DNA of 64,000 nt from Pontederia crassipes. Taxonomy: Eukaryota; Streptophyta; Magnoliopsida; Commelinales; Pontederiaceae. Every line of letters starts with the position of its first letter. The stretch's first letter is position 1. The notes beneath the pieces were generated by a model, which saw only the letters and a list, made by a program, of their open reading frames with translations, did no database searches and was not told the DNA's origin. A program made the position numbers and the translations under genes. The DNA lies in assembly GCA_030549335.1 (NCBI GenBank), contig CM060184.1, positions 44,543,909 through 44,607,908 on the forward strand. Direction: 5' to 3'. Shown here one piece after another: positions 22,915 to 36,548 of the stretch.

Positions 22915-24730
22915 TGTAGTACTCCAGATTTTTGAAAAAGGGTAAATTGAGCTTGATGGTTATATTGGGCGCAAAACCCTAATTTCCCCTATTTAAAATT
23001 CCCAAGCCTCCTTGTTAATCTCTTTTCTTTACCTAATCTTTTGACGGTTAGGACTTGAGAAAAAGAGATATGAGGTGCACGGAAGAAGAGGAAGAAAGAG
23101 GAGAAGATCAAACGAGGATTGAAAGGTATGTAAAAGGGATCCGAACTACTTTTCCCTCTCAATGTTTGTATGATTGGATTGGAAGATTCAAGAACACCCT
23201 AGTTCTTGGTAGGAATTGTGATTCAGGGATTTTATGTGTCTCTCTAAATCTGATTTGCTTTTCATGCTTAGAATTGTATAGATATGATGGTTAGGTTTGT
23301 GTGTTACATGATTAAGGATTACATCTTAATCTGCCAAAATTTGTGACTATCTTTGCAATAATTATTTGGATAGATTTTACTTATCCAAAAATTACAATAA
23401 TATATGGATGGAAAGCTCTCAAAGTCTACTTTTATGAAAATTGGTTTCATTCAATTTAAAGTGTACAAAAATAGTTATGATCAGAAAAATGAACTGCTAT
23501 CATGTTGTCTCGGGTGATAGCGGAACAAAATTGTAAAATATGTCATAATTCAGAAATAATCTGTTTGAAATTTATTTTTAGGTTAGAGATTGGTGATATC
23601 TTTCTGTAAAATTTGGAATCATTTGAAAATAATATGTATATAATAAGTTATTAATATTTTAGTGTCGGCTACCAAAATACTATATAGAAAATAGATTTTG
23701 ATACTTGTATGAATTTTTGAGATTAAACGAGAAAAAGATAAAATTCACAAGTTTTACATGCGATTAATATTAAAGATAATTTGCTAGAAAATTGAAATTA
23801 ATTAGAAAGAATTGCATTATCTTTTATTGATGATATGCCAGAACTGTCAAAAAGGAAAAGTGGCCTATTATATTATTTATGTCAACTTTGTTATGTCAAT
23901 ACTATGCATTATCTTTAAATGTTTATGCATACAAGATGAAATGATTTGTGGATGTATAATATCTCCTGATGTTTTGTACATTTAATATGTGATGCTATTT
24001 ATGAAATATTGTTTGTTGTATTGATTATCACCTAGATACATGAATTGCATGAACAATTATAAGTAGGTTAAAATTTGAAGACTATGCAACTTAAATTATT
24101 TGATGATTGTGATAATAATGAACCTAATTGAACAATATTATTATTTGTCATCTCTCAAACTGATGATTGAAAATACTGTCTCTTGCTCCATTGTGTTAGA
24201 ATTTCCTTCGAAAAATTACTGTGCCATGCACCTTGGAGTTAGCATTTCTTGAAGGAGTATCTGTATCTTACCGACAACGATATATATACCACTCACCTTC
24301 AGATGACGGAGCCTCGACTCTAAGGCCTAGCTAGCCTACTGGAGGACAAGGACATGATTCTTCAATTACTGATAAGATCAAAGACTGTCTGATTGACCGA
24401 ACTGAAAGAATTGATGACTACGAAAGTGAGATCCAATGGGTTATGAAAAAATCTTGAGGATATTACTGAAGTAAGGTAATGACAAGTGATAGTCACTTGG
24501 GATGCTTACTACTACTGGTTGACTATTACATGGCTGGCTGTTACATTACTGTTACTGATGACCTTATGATATGAATTAATGATATGTACATTTTATGAAT
24601 ATGACATGGCATGCATGTTTCTTTTTATTATAAAACTGTCATATATATATATATATATATGTATGTCATGTAGTATCCTATTTAGGATGTATTTCACTGC
24701 ATTGATCTTTACATATTCTAATTGGGAAAC
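22915..24730 (+). repeat. 3' LTR of gypsy 1, first part (split by CACTA)
   Basis: It matches the 5' LTR from TGTAGTACTCCAGATTTTTG onward. The match continues after the CACTA insert at 38429-38780 (shared text ACGACGGACTAGCACTA-like and CGAAATGACCTAAT). Confidence 0.9.
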
Positions 24731-25240
24731 CACTACAAGAAAATCGACGAATAGCGACCCAATGAAGGGGGCGCTATTGCGGCTCTATTGAGTCTTTGGA
24801 ATATATAGCGTCTCTTTAGCGTTTACATAGCGCCGCCAAAATGCGAGGCCGATAATCAATGACTAATAGCGTCACAATAGAGTCAAAGAAGAGGGAGACA
24901 CTACTAGCAAAAATAGTAGACGCTATCTTGACGTTAAGATGACACATAATGTCTCGTTACGAGCAATTGACAGGCGTCTCTAACGTGACGCTAACGTGGC
25001 GTAGAATGGCGATGCGCTACTCCGGCGCGCAAGGGATGCTACATTTATGCATTAGTTGACGTGATTTTGATGTTACTGTGAGGTCAACATCATGTCCGCT
25101 GGGTCGCCAAGGTGACGCTAAGGTGATGCTTCACATGTCGACGCTACTCGAACGCTCAAGAGACGTGAAAAATCATATATTTAATGTAGCGTCGACTATG
25201 CATGCGACGCTAGTGTAACGCTATAGAGGCACTAATATTA
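24731..25240. repeat. CACTA left subterminal repeat zone
   Basis: Many copies of GACGCT/AGCGTC and close variants in both orientations, such as ATAGCGTC, GACGCTA and GGCGCTAT. Such clusters are the binding sites of the TNPA-type protein in En/Spm elements. Confidence 0.8.
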
Positions 25241-25439
25241 TATTTTTTTGCCCCATTACAGTCATATTTTCTTCCCTTCCCACACCGTACAATTTTATAA
25301 TGCATATAAATACATTGATATCCATCGCAAACATAATATCAAAGAGGAATCATTACAGGCAATATGCATAGTAATAGATTTAACTAACAAACTATAACTA
25401 CTATACGTATATCTCATAACAAGTCTATAAGTAATAAAA

Positions 25440-27720
25440 GTATAGTTGCAAAAGTTTTTATCCTAAGTTTGGGACTTGTTGTCATCATTCCGGACGTTAG
25501 ATCCCGACGTGCTCGATCTTTGGTCTCACGGGGATTGATTCTGCAAGGGGATCAATCCCTGAATCGCCTGCAATAATGGAGCCAACTGTTGCGACACCTG
25601 CTACGATATCTATTGCAATAGATGCGTCACATCAGGTGCAAAGGATGAGCTCGGAGTAGATGGGCCGCCTGCATATCCTCCGCTCCTCGTAGGTACTTAA
25701 GCAGCTATGCCAAGGCCATGCAGGTATCCTCCTCGTGTCGTGTCGGCCACCTCCTCCCAAATAGTAGGGTCCTCTACGAAATAGAAAAATTATACAATCA
25801 TATAAACATTATAGATTATATAAATTATATAACATAAAAAACACATAAATTAAAAATGTGAATCGCTTTTGAAAAATGTTAACTGGTGGATGAGTACTCC
25901 GATCATCTCCGTACTTTTCAGTCATCTTCACATTATACTCATCTTAAAAAATTTAAACATTGCGCATTTAAAAAGTAGTTTGCACTAATATCAGCAACCA
26001 AGTGAACATGTGATGAGACTTACTAGAAGCCTACGAGCAGTGTGCGTGACCAAGTCGTTCATCTTTCGGCACTTTTGCGTGGCCTCGTAGACCAAGTGAA
26101 AATCCATAGGACCGCCTTGTTTCTCCTCCTGCATTAAAATTTCAAATTTTATAAAATAAGTATAAGTTAAAAGTTTAATTAATTAAATTTTTATGTAAAT
26201 TACCATGCGCCATTGATGCTCTTCAAATCGCATCCCCGCCTATGTGGATGTGAGCCTCGGGCTTCGAAAATCTGTTAACTCTTGCCCTTTTTGACTCTCT
26301 TTGCCATTGTTCATCCGTTCTTTATGAACATCAAATACTTAGACTTTGAAAAATTATAACTTTAATAAAAATAATTTAAATGTAAACATACTTATTACTT
26401 CTAACATAAGAACTCCCAAACCGAGTGTCAATACGTCTTGGGCATCTTTGTATGCCCTATTCTAAAGTGAGGCCGGTGGACGTGATGATCTTGCGAAACT
26501 TATATAATCAATTTTGGAGACATTTCGCAGCCACCTCCTCAAAAGCTCTTCGGATCGTCCCCAAACTAAGATCCGGATGAAACTGATTTGTCTCCTAAAT
26601 AATACTATAAAATTTAGTAATTTAAAATAATATAAAAAAATTATGTAACCAAAAAAGAAGATCGTACTGTAAAGGCCCGAAAGATATCATCACGCACTTG
26701 AATTGGGACATCTTTTCACAATCCTACCCCTTCCAGCAAGTGGGAAAAAAAATAAGAGCATTGAAATCCCGCATGGTACTAGCAGGCGTGAAAGTGATCA
26801 TGCAAATTATAAAGAAGAATTAATTTTCAATAATAAGCTAAACTATAATAAAATTTCTATAACTTATTTAACTTACGGCTGAACAATATTATTCACGATG
26901 ACCACCCCATTATCATATAATCCCTCTTCATCTATCGAAGATGAATTATCACCCAGTATAGCTGGGGTAGGTTGAAAATGTCCGACATCATCTACGGGCC
27001 CTAGTACAAAATAAATCATTAGTGTCATACCAAATTAAACTAGTGATAATTGATATATGTACAATCAAGTTCTCACCTCGAGTAATCTCTATCGTTGTAC
27101 GATCCATGATAGTCCGCTCGTTAGAATGTACAAGCCGGGTGCTTGTGTTATCGTCGGCGAAGCAACTAACATTATTAAAAAATAATTAACATAATTAATT
27201 GAGAAATATAATTTCAATAATAATAAATATATCAGGTAAGATGTCGCTTACCAACACTAGAATGTGATGAAGCATCCGGTAATCTCGGCGGTGGCGTAGC
27301 AGCTGTCATCATAAAATACTACTTAAAATACTTGCATGTATTTAAATTTATAGAATATATAAAAGATAATCTAGTGTGACATGTCGATCATCGTTGTGCG
27401 ATCGAGACATCCCGACTATGTGCCTCGTCGATGGTGGAGCAATTGTCACAAAAATAAAATAATTAAAAAATTGTATCACCTACTATGTGACACGTACCTG
27501 GAGTGATACGTGGAGATGACCCACCAATGGATCGCCTACTATATGCCCCGTCGGCGGAGGAGCAACTAACATTATAAAAAAAATGAATGTAACTATTATA
27601 AGCAATTATATATAAGCAACTGACAATAAATATAATACTTGGTGGTCGTGATGACTCACTCATTTGGAGTGAACGCCTAGAAGAGCGGGATGACCTAGAA
27701 GCTCGACCTCTAGTAACCAT
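25440..27720 (-). pseudogene. Second CACTA gene (TNPA-like / plant transposase_24-like), multi-exon relic
   Basis: It probably starts at 27720 with MVTRGRASRSSRSSRRSLQM, a basic Ser/Arg-rich N-terminus. A donor follows near 27644. Further exon-like pieces include SSADGAYSRRSIGGSSPR ending at a GTACGT donor (about 27500). Near 26400-26460 the minus strand reads IDTRFGSSYVRS, a hallmark of the second protein of plant En/Spm elements. Exon borders are uncertain and no full frame was assembled. Confidence 0.6.
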
Positions 27721-27844
27721 GACTGAAAAAAAACTAACAAACTTGTGTTATTATTAGTAACCATATATAATTGAAAAAAGTAACAAGCTTGTGTCATTAG
27801 AAGAACTACAGGATTCATTCGCTTGTTTCGTATTCTGATTCATT

Positions 27845-30746
27845 TTAATCATCTTCATCGTCATCGCTATAATCTTGTTTCGAGTCATCGTCAATGAAAT
27901 TGTCAAAGTTCACTTCTAAGAGGTCATTTGAATTGAACTCTTCCATTGGCTCAGCGTCATCGACTGATTGACTATTCTCAACTCCATCGGTTACATCAAT
28001 CATCTCATTCACTCGATTTTCTTGATAGTAATCATCTACGGGCACATCGCTATGTACGGATGATATTTCATTATCATATACCATTGTTTTTGCTAAGAAT
28101 AGTCTACTTCTCATTTTGCATGACGCCCACCATTCATGGTTCTTTTCGATGGATACTTGTGTAATACACTTGTTGCGCTTGTCCCGTCAATACGAATGGA
28201 CCGTATGGTTGAAGTCTCGATCGAGGGTTAATATCCACTAATTTAAACTTTTGATCGATCCGAACTCCTTTCTCTGGATCGAACAAATGATATTTTAGCA
28301 CCATGACTTTGTCCACTTTTTTAAATAAGATAATTTTATGATGTCTAAAATAAATTATCTTACTTGAGATACGACGTCACCTCGTTACAGTTTGCAAGGA
28401 CATAATTCTCAATGGCACTGAGATCTCTGTCACTCAAGATAACTTTCGTCCTATACCAAGAAGTCGGCATGGGTACTTGAAGATGAATAAAGTATTCATG
28501 TTAACTTCTCTTTCACCATTGTCATCATTTCTTGAAACTTTGGTGTGTCATGATTGTATATGTGGCTCAAAGTACTTTGAAATGAAGTTTGACACCTCAA
28601 TGAAATATGCTTTATATATAGAGCATTCAATCTTCGCCTTATTCTTCGTCTTCCTTTTCAAATATAGCATGCATCTTTTGAAAAGATACATCCACCGATA
28701 TTGAACTGGACTCGCAACTTCCGTTTCATATGAAAGATATACAATCAAGTGCTTCATCACATCAAAAAAGGTGGAAATATCTTCTCAGTCTTGCACACGA
28801 TAATCACAATAGAAGCCTCTAACTAAGAGATGTCTTCTTCTCGAACGATGGATGTACAAAGCCCTTTAAAGAACATAGATAACTTTGTTAAAGCTTCCCA
28901 GATGGACTGACAAAAGTTCTTTATAGCCAATTGAAAGCAGTCTTTGCATAAAAATATGACAATCATGACTCTTCATCCCATGTATCTTGGCATTTTTCAA
29001 GGTAAAACAACGATAAATGTTTGATACATATCCGTCGGGAAATTTCAATTACTTGACCCATTCAAAAACCACTTTTCTTTGATCATTGCTCAAGACATAA
29101 GTAGCTTTTGGACTTTTGAATTTACTATTTTGAATATGAATGATATCTAGCTCTGGTCTTCTGCATATAACTTTCATGTCTTCGCGTGCATGTATACTAT
29201 CTTTTGTTCTTCCTTTAACATCCATAATAGTGTTGAAGATGTTGTCAAATACGTTCTTCTCCACATGCATGACGTTCAAGTCATGACGTACCAAGTTTAA
29301 AGATCAATAAGGCAACTCTATAAAAATACTTATTTTCTCCCAATTATGTTCACTTCCAAACCCAATTTTCATGTAAGCATCGACCTTCAATCCGAATGAA
29401 ACTTCATTAAGCTTGTTTACTTGCTCTAGCAATTCTTGTCCCGTCAAACGACTTGGAGGCAATGTGTTCTCGGTTGTATTCTTTTTAAATGAGTTTCGAT
29501 CATGATGCATCAAATTATCTAATGACAAAAACATCCTATGACAATCAAACCAGCAAAGTTTCTTACAGTTATTCAAATAAAATGATTTTGTATTCTTTCC
29601 ACATATGGGACAAGCAAGTTTATCTTTTGTGCTCCAATCATTCAACATTCCATATGCTGGAAAAGCAATTATGGTCCACATTAATGCAACTCTCATAATG
29701 AAATTTTACTTCTTAGATTTGTCATAGGTAATCACGCCATCCTCCCACAACATGTTGAGTTCATCAATCAAAGGTCTTAAGTAAACATTTAAACTTTTAC
29801 TAGGAGAATGAGAACTTGGGATCATACAAATAAGCAATATGTTCTCTCGTCTCATGCACATGTGTAATGGAATTTTGATCATCACGTGCCCCTTCTTTGT
29901 GTCACCTCATAATTGATGCAGTTTTCTCATAAAGAAATAGTCGTTGCCATCTTAGAAATATGGGAAAGTATCTTAATACTGCATTTGCCATATTTTCTTC
30001 GAACTATGAAAGTTCTTTCTTGTATCTGGGCTCGTCACAAATAGAATAATTCATAGGTGAGTTGTTTTTCTTGTAATACAACATACAATAATTGAGGCAT
30101 GCATCAATCTTCTGATATTCTAACCCTAAATCTTTCATCAATCTTTTGCACTTGTAAAAAATTCTCAGTAATTTCTCTAAAGCTGAAGCATACTCTTAAT
30201 AATGACAATCACTCGGTCAAAACAATTTTTGCTCATATTAAATTCTAATTTCAAGTTCATTAGTTATGCTACTGCAGAAAGTGTAGTTTGCTTCACGCAT
30301 CCATCCCATAAAGGTTCGTTTGCTTCTTTGAGAATATTATAAAATTTAGAAGCCAAAGAATCCGGGTCTTCTTCAATCAATATTTCATCAACATTTCTCC
30401 TAACATTGTATCTCGTATCATGTCCCTGTACAAATTGCTTGACTCGTCCACATTGGTATCTACATTAGTTGTCTATTTAGCCCATCGTTCTTCGCCATAA
30501 AAGAACCAATTTGTGTATGTCAATAAGAAACCGTTGTAGTATAAATTCTTCTGCACATCATATCTTACTTTCCACTGATAAAATTTGCACTTCCTACATG
30601 GACATAATTTCTCCATATGAAGAAGCAACACCTTCATTTTGATATGCCACATTAATAAATTCATCAACACCATCCTTAGATTCTTCTGTTATAATGTCAC
30701 GTTTATCCTTCCAACGATGAATCCAATTATGATCTGGCTTTGCCAT
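27845..30746 (-). pseudogene. TNP2-type CACTA transposase relic
   Basis: The start is probably ATG at 30744-30746 (MAKPDHNWIHRWKDKRDI), in a transposase-associated N-terminal domain that continues as CRKCKFYQ and WFFYGEERW in another frame (about 30473-30600). The central core at 29304-29696 reads WTIIAFPAYGMLNDWSTKDK and CPICGKNTKSFYL, then WFDCHR. 29049-29294 reads MHVEKNVFDNIFNTI and RPEL. The C-terminal domain at 28134-28316 reads DQKFKLVDINP and GQAQQVYY, and the end is acidic (27845-28114). Several frameshifts and stops separate these pieces. In intact elements this protein cuts the CACTA ends. Confidence 0.9.
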
Positions 30747-30799
30747 TGCTATAACAGACAACATTAAGCCATATGTCAATAAATTCTTATACTCGAAAC

Positions 30800-31320
30800 A
30801 TGTGATTTTGAAGTTATGAAGTCCAAAATCATATGTTTCAAGTACTTGATCGTCGTTACTAATCGATGAATTATCATATTATAGTCTCTTTTTTTTTCAA
30901 TGTTCTCATTTTAATTAACAGTAATACTCATCCACATTCATCTTAACCAAAATGAGAACATGATAGAAAAAGACAAAAAATTGATAATAATTGATTAGTA
31001 TTTGATTTCAAGTTGAATCTCATCGAATATAGATTTGATGCATAATTCAGAATAATATAGTTAATTTGTTCATTTATTCTTTGAGTCATGATGTTCATCT
31101 AATTGGAGGCATAAATTTGATAAACAATTCATCTATTTTTCAAGTCACGATATTCATATAGTTGAAAGCAGAGTTTCAAGTTAACATAATTAAGAACATA
31201 TATTCATATATTCATCTAAATTAAGGCATAATTTAGAAACAATTTAGTTTGTTCATATATTCATCTAAATTAAGGCATAATTAAGAACATGACCATATTC
31301 AATTTCAACTTAACAAAAAT
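30800..31320. other. AT-rich leader upstream of the CACTA transposase
   Basis: No coding potential seen. The motif GAATCTCATCGAATATAG...CATAATTCAGAA and related short phrases (AATTAAGGCATAATT) recur a few times between 31010 and 31300. Confidence 0.5.
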
Positions 31321-31339
31321 CAATTAACAAAAAGGGACT

Positions 31340-32335
31340 TACTGTCTGGCAGAGAAGGGCGGCGGAGGAGCGGTGGCGGACTAGGGTGGCGGAGGAAGAC
31401 AGTGTCTAGTGGAGGAGCGACAACGGGCGAGGGTGGCGCAACGTTCATCTGAGGGCAATGGAAGGCGAAGGAGGGTGCGTCCGACGGAGGAGCGGCCCAA
31501 GGTGATGGAGGGGCAACTGATGAGGGCGTCTGACTACGATAGTGGAGGAGTGGCCGAAGAGGACAGCGTCTGGCAGTGGAGCGGCCGAGGAGGGCAGCGA
31601 ACGAGGGTGGTGTCCGACTGTGGAGGAGGGTGGGGTCCGACGGAGGCAGTGGTGAAGGTGGAAGAGGGCGGTGTCCGACTGTGAGCGGAGGAGCAACAAT
31701 GGGGCAGCGGACGAGGGCGGCGAAGGAGGGCCGCATCCCGCAGAGAGAGCGGCGATCGACGGGCGAGGGTTGGTCGAGGTCGGAGGAGAAGGCAATCTGG
31801 GTCGGGGTCAGAGGAGTCGGCGGGCTAAGTCGGGGTCGGAGGAGAAGGCCGGAGGTGGGGTTGCGATTGGAGCAGTTGGCGGCGGTCGGCGGGCGAGGTC
31901 AGGGTCATAGAGGAGAAGGTGGCAAGGTCGATCGAGTCGGTGGCGGTCGGCGGGCGGGGTCAGGATCACAGAGGAGAAGGTGGAAAGGTCGATCGAGTGG
32001 CAGGCGAGGGTGGGGTCGGGGTCGAAGGAGGAGGCCAGAAGCGGGGTTCGGGGTCGGAGGAGTCGGCGGGCTGGGTCGAGGTCAGAGGAGGAGACCGGAG
32101 GCAGGGTCGGGGTCGGAGCAGTCGACGACGGTCGGCGGGTAGGGTTGGGGTCACAGAGGAGAAGGCAGCAGGGTCGATCGGGTTGGTGACGATCGGCGGG
32201 CGAGAGTGGGTTCGTGGCCGGAGGCGAGGTCGGGGTCGAAGCATTCGATGACAGTCGATGGGCAGGGTCGGGTCATAGAGGAGAAGGCGATAGGGTCGGT
32301 TGAGTCGGCGGTGGCCGGAGGCAGGGTCAGGCGGT
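31340..32335. repeat. GC/G-rich low-complexity block inside the CACTA element
   Basis: About 1 kb of G-rich plus strand built from GGCGG, GGAGGAG and GGTCGG(A/C)GG words. In 31780-32330 an irregular tandem phrase GGTCGG(C)GGGCGAGGTCGGGGTC...AGAGGAGAAGG repeats. Overlapping long open frames on both strands (up to 188 codons) come from composition. It lies just upstream of the transposase start on the minus strand, so it could be its promoter or 5' leader. Confidence 0.75.
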
Positions 32336-32394
32336 AAAAATAGTAAAAGTAAAAAGTAAAGGAAGCAGTTAGGGATTTAAGGTAAGTTTTTAGT

Positions 32395-33113
32395 GTTGCG
32401 TTGTAATGCGACGCTACATAGACGCCACAATGGCACAAACAAATAAATAAAAACAAATAGCTAAAGTGACGCCAAATACTATTCCTGATTTTCTTATTGG
32501 CTTCTATTTAAATAGGTTTATATTATTTTGTTCATATTATATTATACGTTTATATTCCAATAGGTTTTGTATATTTTAATTATATATATATATATATATA
32601 TATGATGTGTGTATGTATGTTAGGTCTATATATTTAAGATAGCGTCTCATCACATTGTGCCCCTTCCCAATCGTTTTGTTCCCTTCCCACACTATAAAAA
32701 TATGGAATGCATATATAATTACTCATGTATATGTATATAAAATTATAAGTCTATATGTATATGTGTATATGACAAAGTGTATATGTATATCTAATATATA
32801 TGTATGTATATGTCTATGTGTGCGAGATTAAGTCACAACAACATGGCGTCCCAAAGGCTTAGCATCCCAAAGTCACGACGCCAAAGAGATGCCAATAGTG
32901 CCTCTCTAGCATCGACTACCTTGGCAGCTCTATTGTGGCATTTCGTCGACGCTATCGAGTCTCCACGGTGGCACTAAAATGGGATATTTTGTAACAAATC
33001 ATTTCACTTAATTCAACCATCATAATTCCATAATTAAGAATATAAAAATAATATATGTATAATTAAGATATGATATATATTGTATGCATAAGTAACATAT
33101 ATAATATAGGTAA
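32395..33113. repeat. CACTA right subterminal zone, inner part
   Basis: AGCGTC/GACGC(T/C) words reappear at 32395-32480, 32638-32650 and 32840-32990. This is the inner part of the right subterminal zone, pushed away from its end by the Copia-type insertion. A (TA)n run lies at 32580-32603. Confidence 0.7.
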
Positions 33114-34294
33114 TGTTGGAATAAAGTTTTAATGACATATAAAATTATATTTTGATGATACAAACTTCGAAAGACTAAAGTTAAAATGCTAAAAAAGTTT
33201 AAAGAAAAAAGGATAACTTTATGCACTAACTTTGATTAAATAATTGACTATGATTTTATTAGATTCTGGATTAATGATAAATATCAAAATTGTAGAAAAT
33301 CCTGATAGCTGTAATAGAATCAAAGATTGTCTAATTTGGATAATCGTGCAAAAATGTTATGCTCAAAATAGTGCAGGTCGGTCAACTTGCCGGTGGACAA
33401 AATAAAAACCGGTCGAGACAACACCGGTCGACTGATCTAGTATACCGATCGACCGATCAATGCATGAGCTGCTCCCTTCCATGATGAGACTATACCGGTT
33501 GATGCCGAGATGATACCGGTAGATGTACCGATCGACCGACCAGCTACGGTCAGTGAAGAAAATAAGCGCAACGGTCATATAGACCAGTCGATCGGTGCAT
33601 TAATGCGGTCCCTGGTCAAATGATCAGTAACGGTCAATTTTGAAGGATAAATTTGTGGAATAATTTCTAGATGAATTTTTCACATACTAGAGCCTATAAA
33701 AAGAGTGCCAAAATCAGAAGCAAAAGCATCCATCCAAGCCTTGAAGAAAACTTCAAGTTTTTAAAAGAAGACCTTTTCCTTGAAGTTTTCATTTTAAGTT
33801 TTCTCTTTTTTCTCTCTTCTCCTCTTGTGAGCTTAGCAATGTAAAAGAGAGAAATATTTTATTTAGAAAAATATTGAGAGAGTTTATGTGTAAAAGAGGT
33901 TCTAAATCTTACCTCTTGAGCGAGAGAAAAGATTAGCTTCATTGACAGAGAGGTGAGCCTTACCTCTCAAAGCAGAGAAAAGGCGGTGGTGTAAAGGGTT
34001 TCTATTCCTTTCCCCATTTGGAATACAGGAAGAGTTCTAGTGGAATCTCTGACAGTCTCGAGATCGAGAAGTCGGAGCAGGGACGTAGGCCAAGGTGTGA
34101 CCGAACCTCGTCAACAACCACCGCATGCATTGTGATTGAATTCCCCCTCTCTCTTCCTCTTATATTATGCGATGTGATTTGATTTGTGTTAATTATTGAA
34201 TCAGTTTTAAGTTTCCGCGATGATTTTTGTGAAATCGATACTTTGATTTTTAAACATCAATTCACCCCCTCTTGGTGTCCTTTGGGATCCAACA
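33114..34294 (+). repeat. 5' LTR of the gag-only Copia element
   Basis: 1181 bp, TGTTGG...CCAACA, followed two bases later by a perfect initiator-methionine tRNA primer site. Confidence 0.93.
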
Positions 34295-34383
34295 ATTGGT
34301 ATCAGAGCGAGTTGCTCTTTTTTTAGATCTAATAATTTTAAGATTTAATCATCTTGTCTTAAGATTTAATCATCTTAAGAACT

Positions 34384-35300
34384 ATGCCATCAAGTGGATT
34401 TGATTTTGCCGAAGGACAATCAATTAATCATCCTCCCCTTTAAATGCATCAAATTTTGCATATTAAAAAATTAGAATTCAAGTATACATTTGTTCAATTG
34501 ATATTGACATGTGGGACATAGTTGAAAAATGTTATTATCTACATGAAAAATTGCCTACATATTCTGTCGAAAGAGAAAAACATTTTGAAAAAGTTGATTG
34601 GAAAGCCAAAAATATTTTTTATTGTACTTTGGATTCAACGAAATTTAATCGGATTTATAATTGTGAAAGTGCAATTGAGATTTGGAATAAACTCATCACT
34701 ACTTATGAAAGAACAGATAAAGTTAAAGAATTCAGATTAAATATTTTAAATTATGAATATGATTCTTTCAAAATGCATGATAATGAATCCATAAATGATA
34801 TGGTTGCACGATTTAGCGATATCTTGAATGGCTTAGCCTCCTTGGGCGAGCTAAAAATTAACCCTCAAAAAGTGAAAAAGTTTCTCAAATCTCTCTCATC
34901 CAAATGGCATACGAAGAAGACCGTGATTGAAGACAAAGATTTGAACAAATTGGATTTTAATGATCTTATTGATTCACTTCTAACCTATGAGATCTCAATC
35001 CAAGAAGATCAAGAACAAAAAGCTCCCAAGAAGACAACATTGTCATTGAAAGCAAATACAAAAGAAGAAGACTCAAGTGAAAAGGATGTGGACGAAAAGA
35101 AACTCACACTCTACAAAAGAAAACTAGATAAGTATCTCAAATTGGTAAAAAAGAAAGAGAAGAATGAGAAGCCAACAAGAAGATCATATAAACAACACAA
35201 ATAAGAGACATCTCAGAAAGAGAAAAAGAAAAAATATGAAGAGTCAAGTGAAACAGGTGATTCATTAAGCTCTTCTAATGATGAAACATACTATGCTTAA
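34384..35300 (+). pseudogene. Copia-type Gag (UBN2-like), broken
   Basis: The likely start is ATG at 34384 (MPSSGFDFAEGQSINHPPL), typical of Copia Gag, but a stop follows at once and the frame shifts. The main frame runs 34509-35204 (231 codons). It holds the alpha-helical capsid-like core with IWNKLITTYERTDKVKEFRL, INDMVARFSDILNGLASLGE and KFLKSLSSKW, then a Lys-rich tail. A stop at 35202-35204 interrupts it, and the same frame reads on to about 35300. The zinc knuckle follows at about 35720. Gag would package the element RNA into particles. Confidence 0.85.
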
Positions 35301-35718
35301 TGGCACACGACGTTGAGATAATTTTCACCCCTTTAAATTCAAATTATGACTCATCAAACTTTTCTGAAAAAATCTTTCTTTAAATGTAAATAAAGAACTT
35401 TCCTCCTTGTAAAAAGATATTTCTCACTTAAAGAAGAAAATGAGAAATTACTACATGAGATTGAAAACTTAAAAGAACAAAAGGATACTAGTTTTATGGA
35501 AAATGAAAAACTAAAAAATGAAATTGATACTTCGAAAATTACACATGCTTGTGAAATTGTAAAACTAGCATGTTCTTTAGAAAAAGTAAAGAAGGAAAAT
35601 ACTTTTTTGAAAAATTTACAAAATAAAACTATTTCTCATGTAAGGAAAAACAATCTTAGGAAATAATTTGAAAATGAAAATTCTTATTGGAAATCTAATC
35701 ATTCCTTTAATAGAAAAT

Positions 35719-35870
35719 CACATCTCAAATGTTTTACATATGGCTTTTATGGTCATTACACATATAAATGCAAAATAAGAAAATCAACTCAACATGACAT
35801 GATTTGGATTCCGAAAGGAACATTTTCTAACAAAATAGGATCCAAAGAAATTTGGGTATCAAAGGATACA
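35719..35870 (+). pseudogene. Decayed CCHC zinc knuckle and end of the Copia Gag
   Basis: The frame reads HLKCFTYGFYGHYTYKC. Compared with CX2CX4HX4C, the second Cys is Tyr. It then reads MIWIPKGTFSNK and EIWVSKDT, wording found just before the protease/integrase of Copia polyproteins. The element then passes into non-coding sequence, showing where pol was lost. Confidence 0.75.
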
Positions 35871-36548
35871 TAATTATCTTTTCAGGTGTGCCTCACATCC
35901 AAAGCAAATGACAAGTGGAATTGAAATTGTGAAGGTATGAAGATTATGATAAAAGTATCATTAAATATACTCTTGCAATCTTTTTCTTGAATGTTAAGTC
36001 TATTTTCAAAAATTTCAAATTCATTATTTCTTTGTAAGAAAATTGGTCATACTGAAGGGGCAGCATGTTAAAATCTTTCAACTTTATTTTGACATATATA
36101 TCATTGTTGTATCAAAGTTTTATGCAATATTTTGATTCTTAATACATCTTTTTGAAACTTTTGGCTTTCATAACCTATAAATCAATTTTATTTCAATTTT
36201 AAAATGGCCATAAATTTAGGGAAACCTATTTTACTCTTTATGATGTAATACTTTATATGACAAATGGGAAAATAAATTTTTCTAAGAGACAGGTGGAGAA
36301 TTTCATGTGGTTTCTTATGTCCTTCATTTACAAACTATTTTTTTATGAAATAAAAGGGGAGAAATATAGGAGAAATATGATATGAATATACTTTATATGA
36401 ATTAGTACCTAACAATGAATACTTATGTGAATATTTACCATTGTAAGGAAAACTAAGTGTTAGGGGGAGTAAAATTGATTTTATAACTTTTTCGCAACTT
36501 ATATATTTTTCATATTTCTCAGTTTGTCTTCATAAAAAAAGGGGAGAT
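35871..36548 (+). other. Non-coding 3' part of the gag-only Copia element
   Basis: AT-rich sequence ending in a polypurine tract. I see no RT, integrase or RNase H motif here on either strand. Confidence 0.7.

Noticed and set aside
31320..32251. Several overlapping open frames of 90-188 codons on both strands
   Set aside because: Low-complexity Arg/Gly/Pro/Ser translations of a GC-rich repeat block; frames in all phases at once are a composition effect.
34297..34308. TGGTATCAGAGC motifs as possible tRNA gene pieces (also 16130, 54778)
   Set aside because: They are primer binding sites next to LTR ends; no cloverleaf surrounds them.
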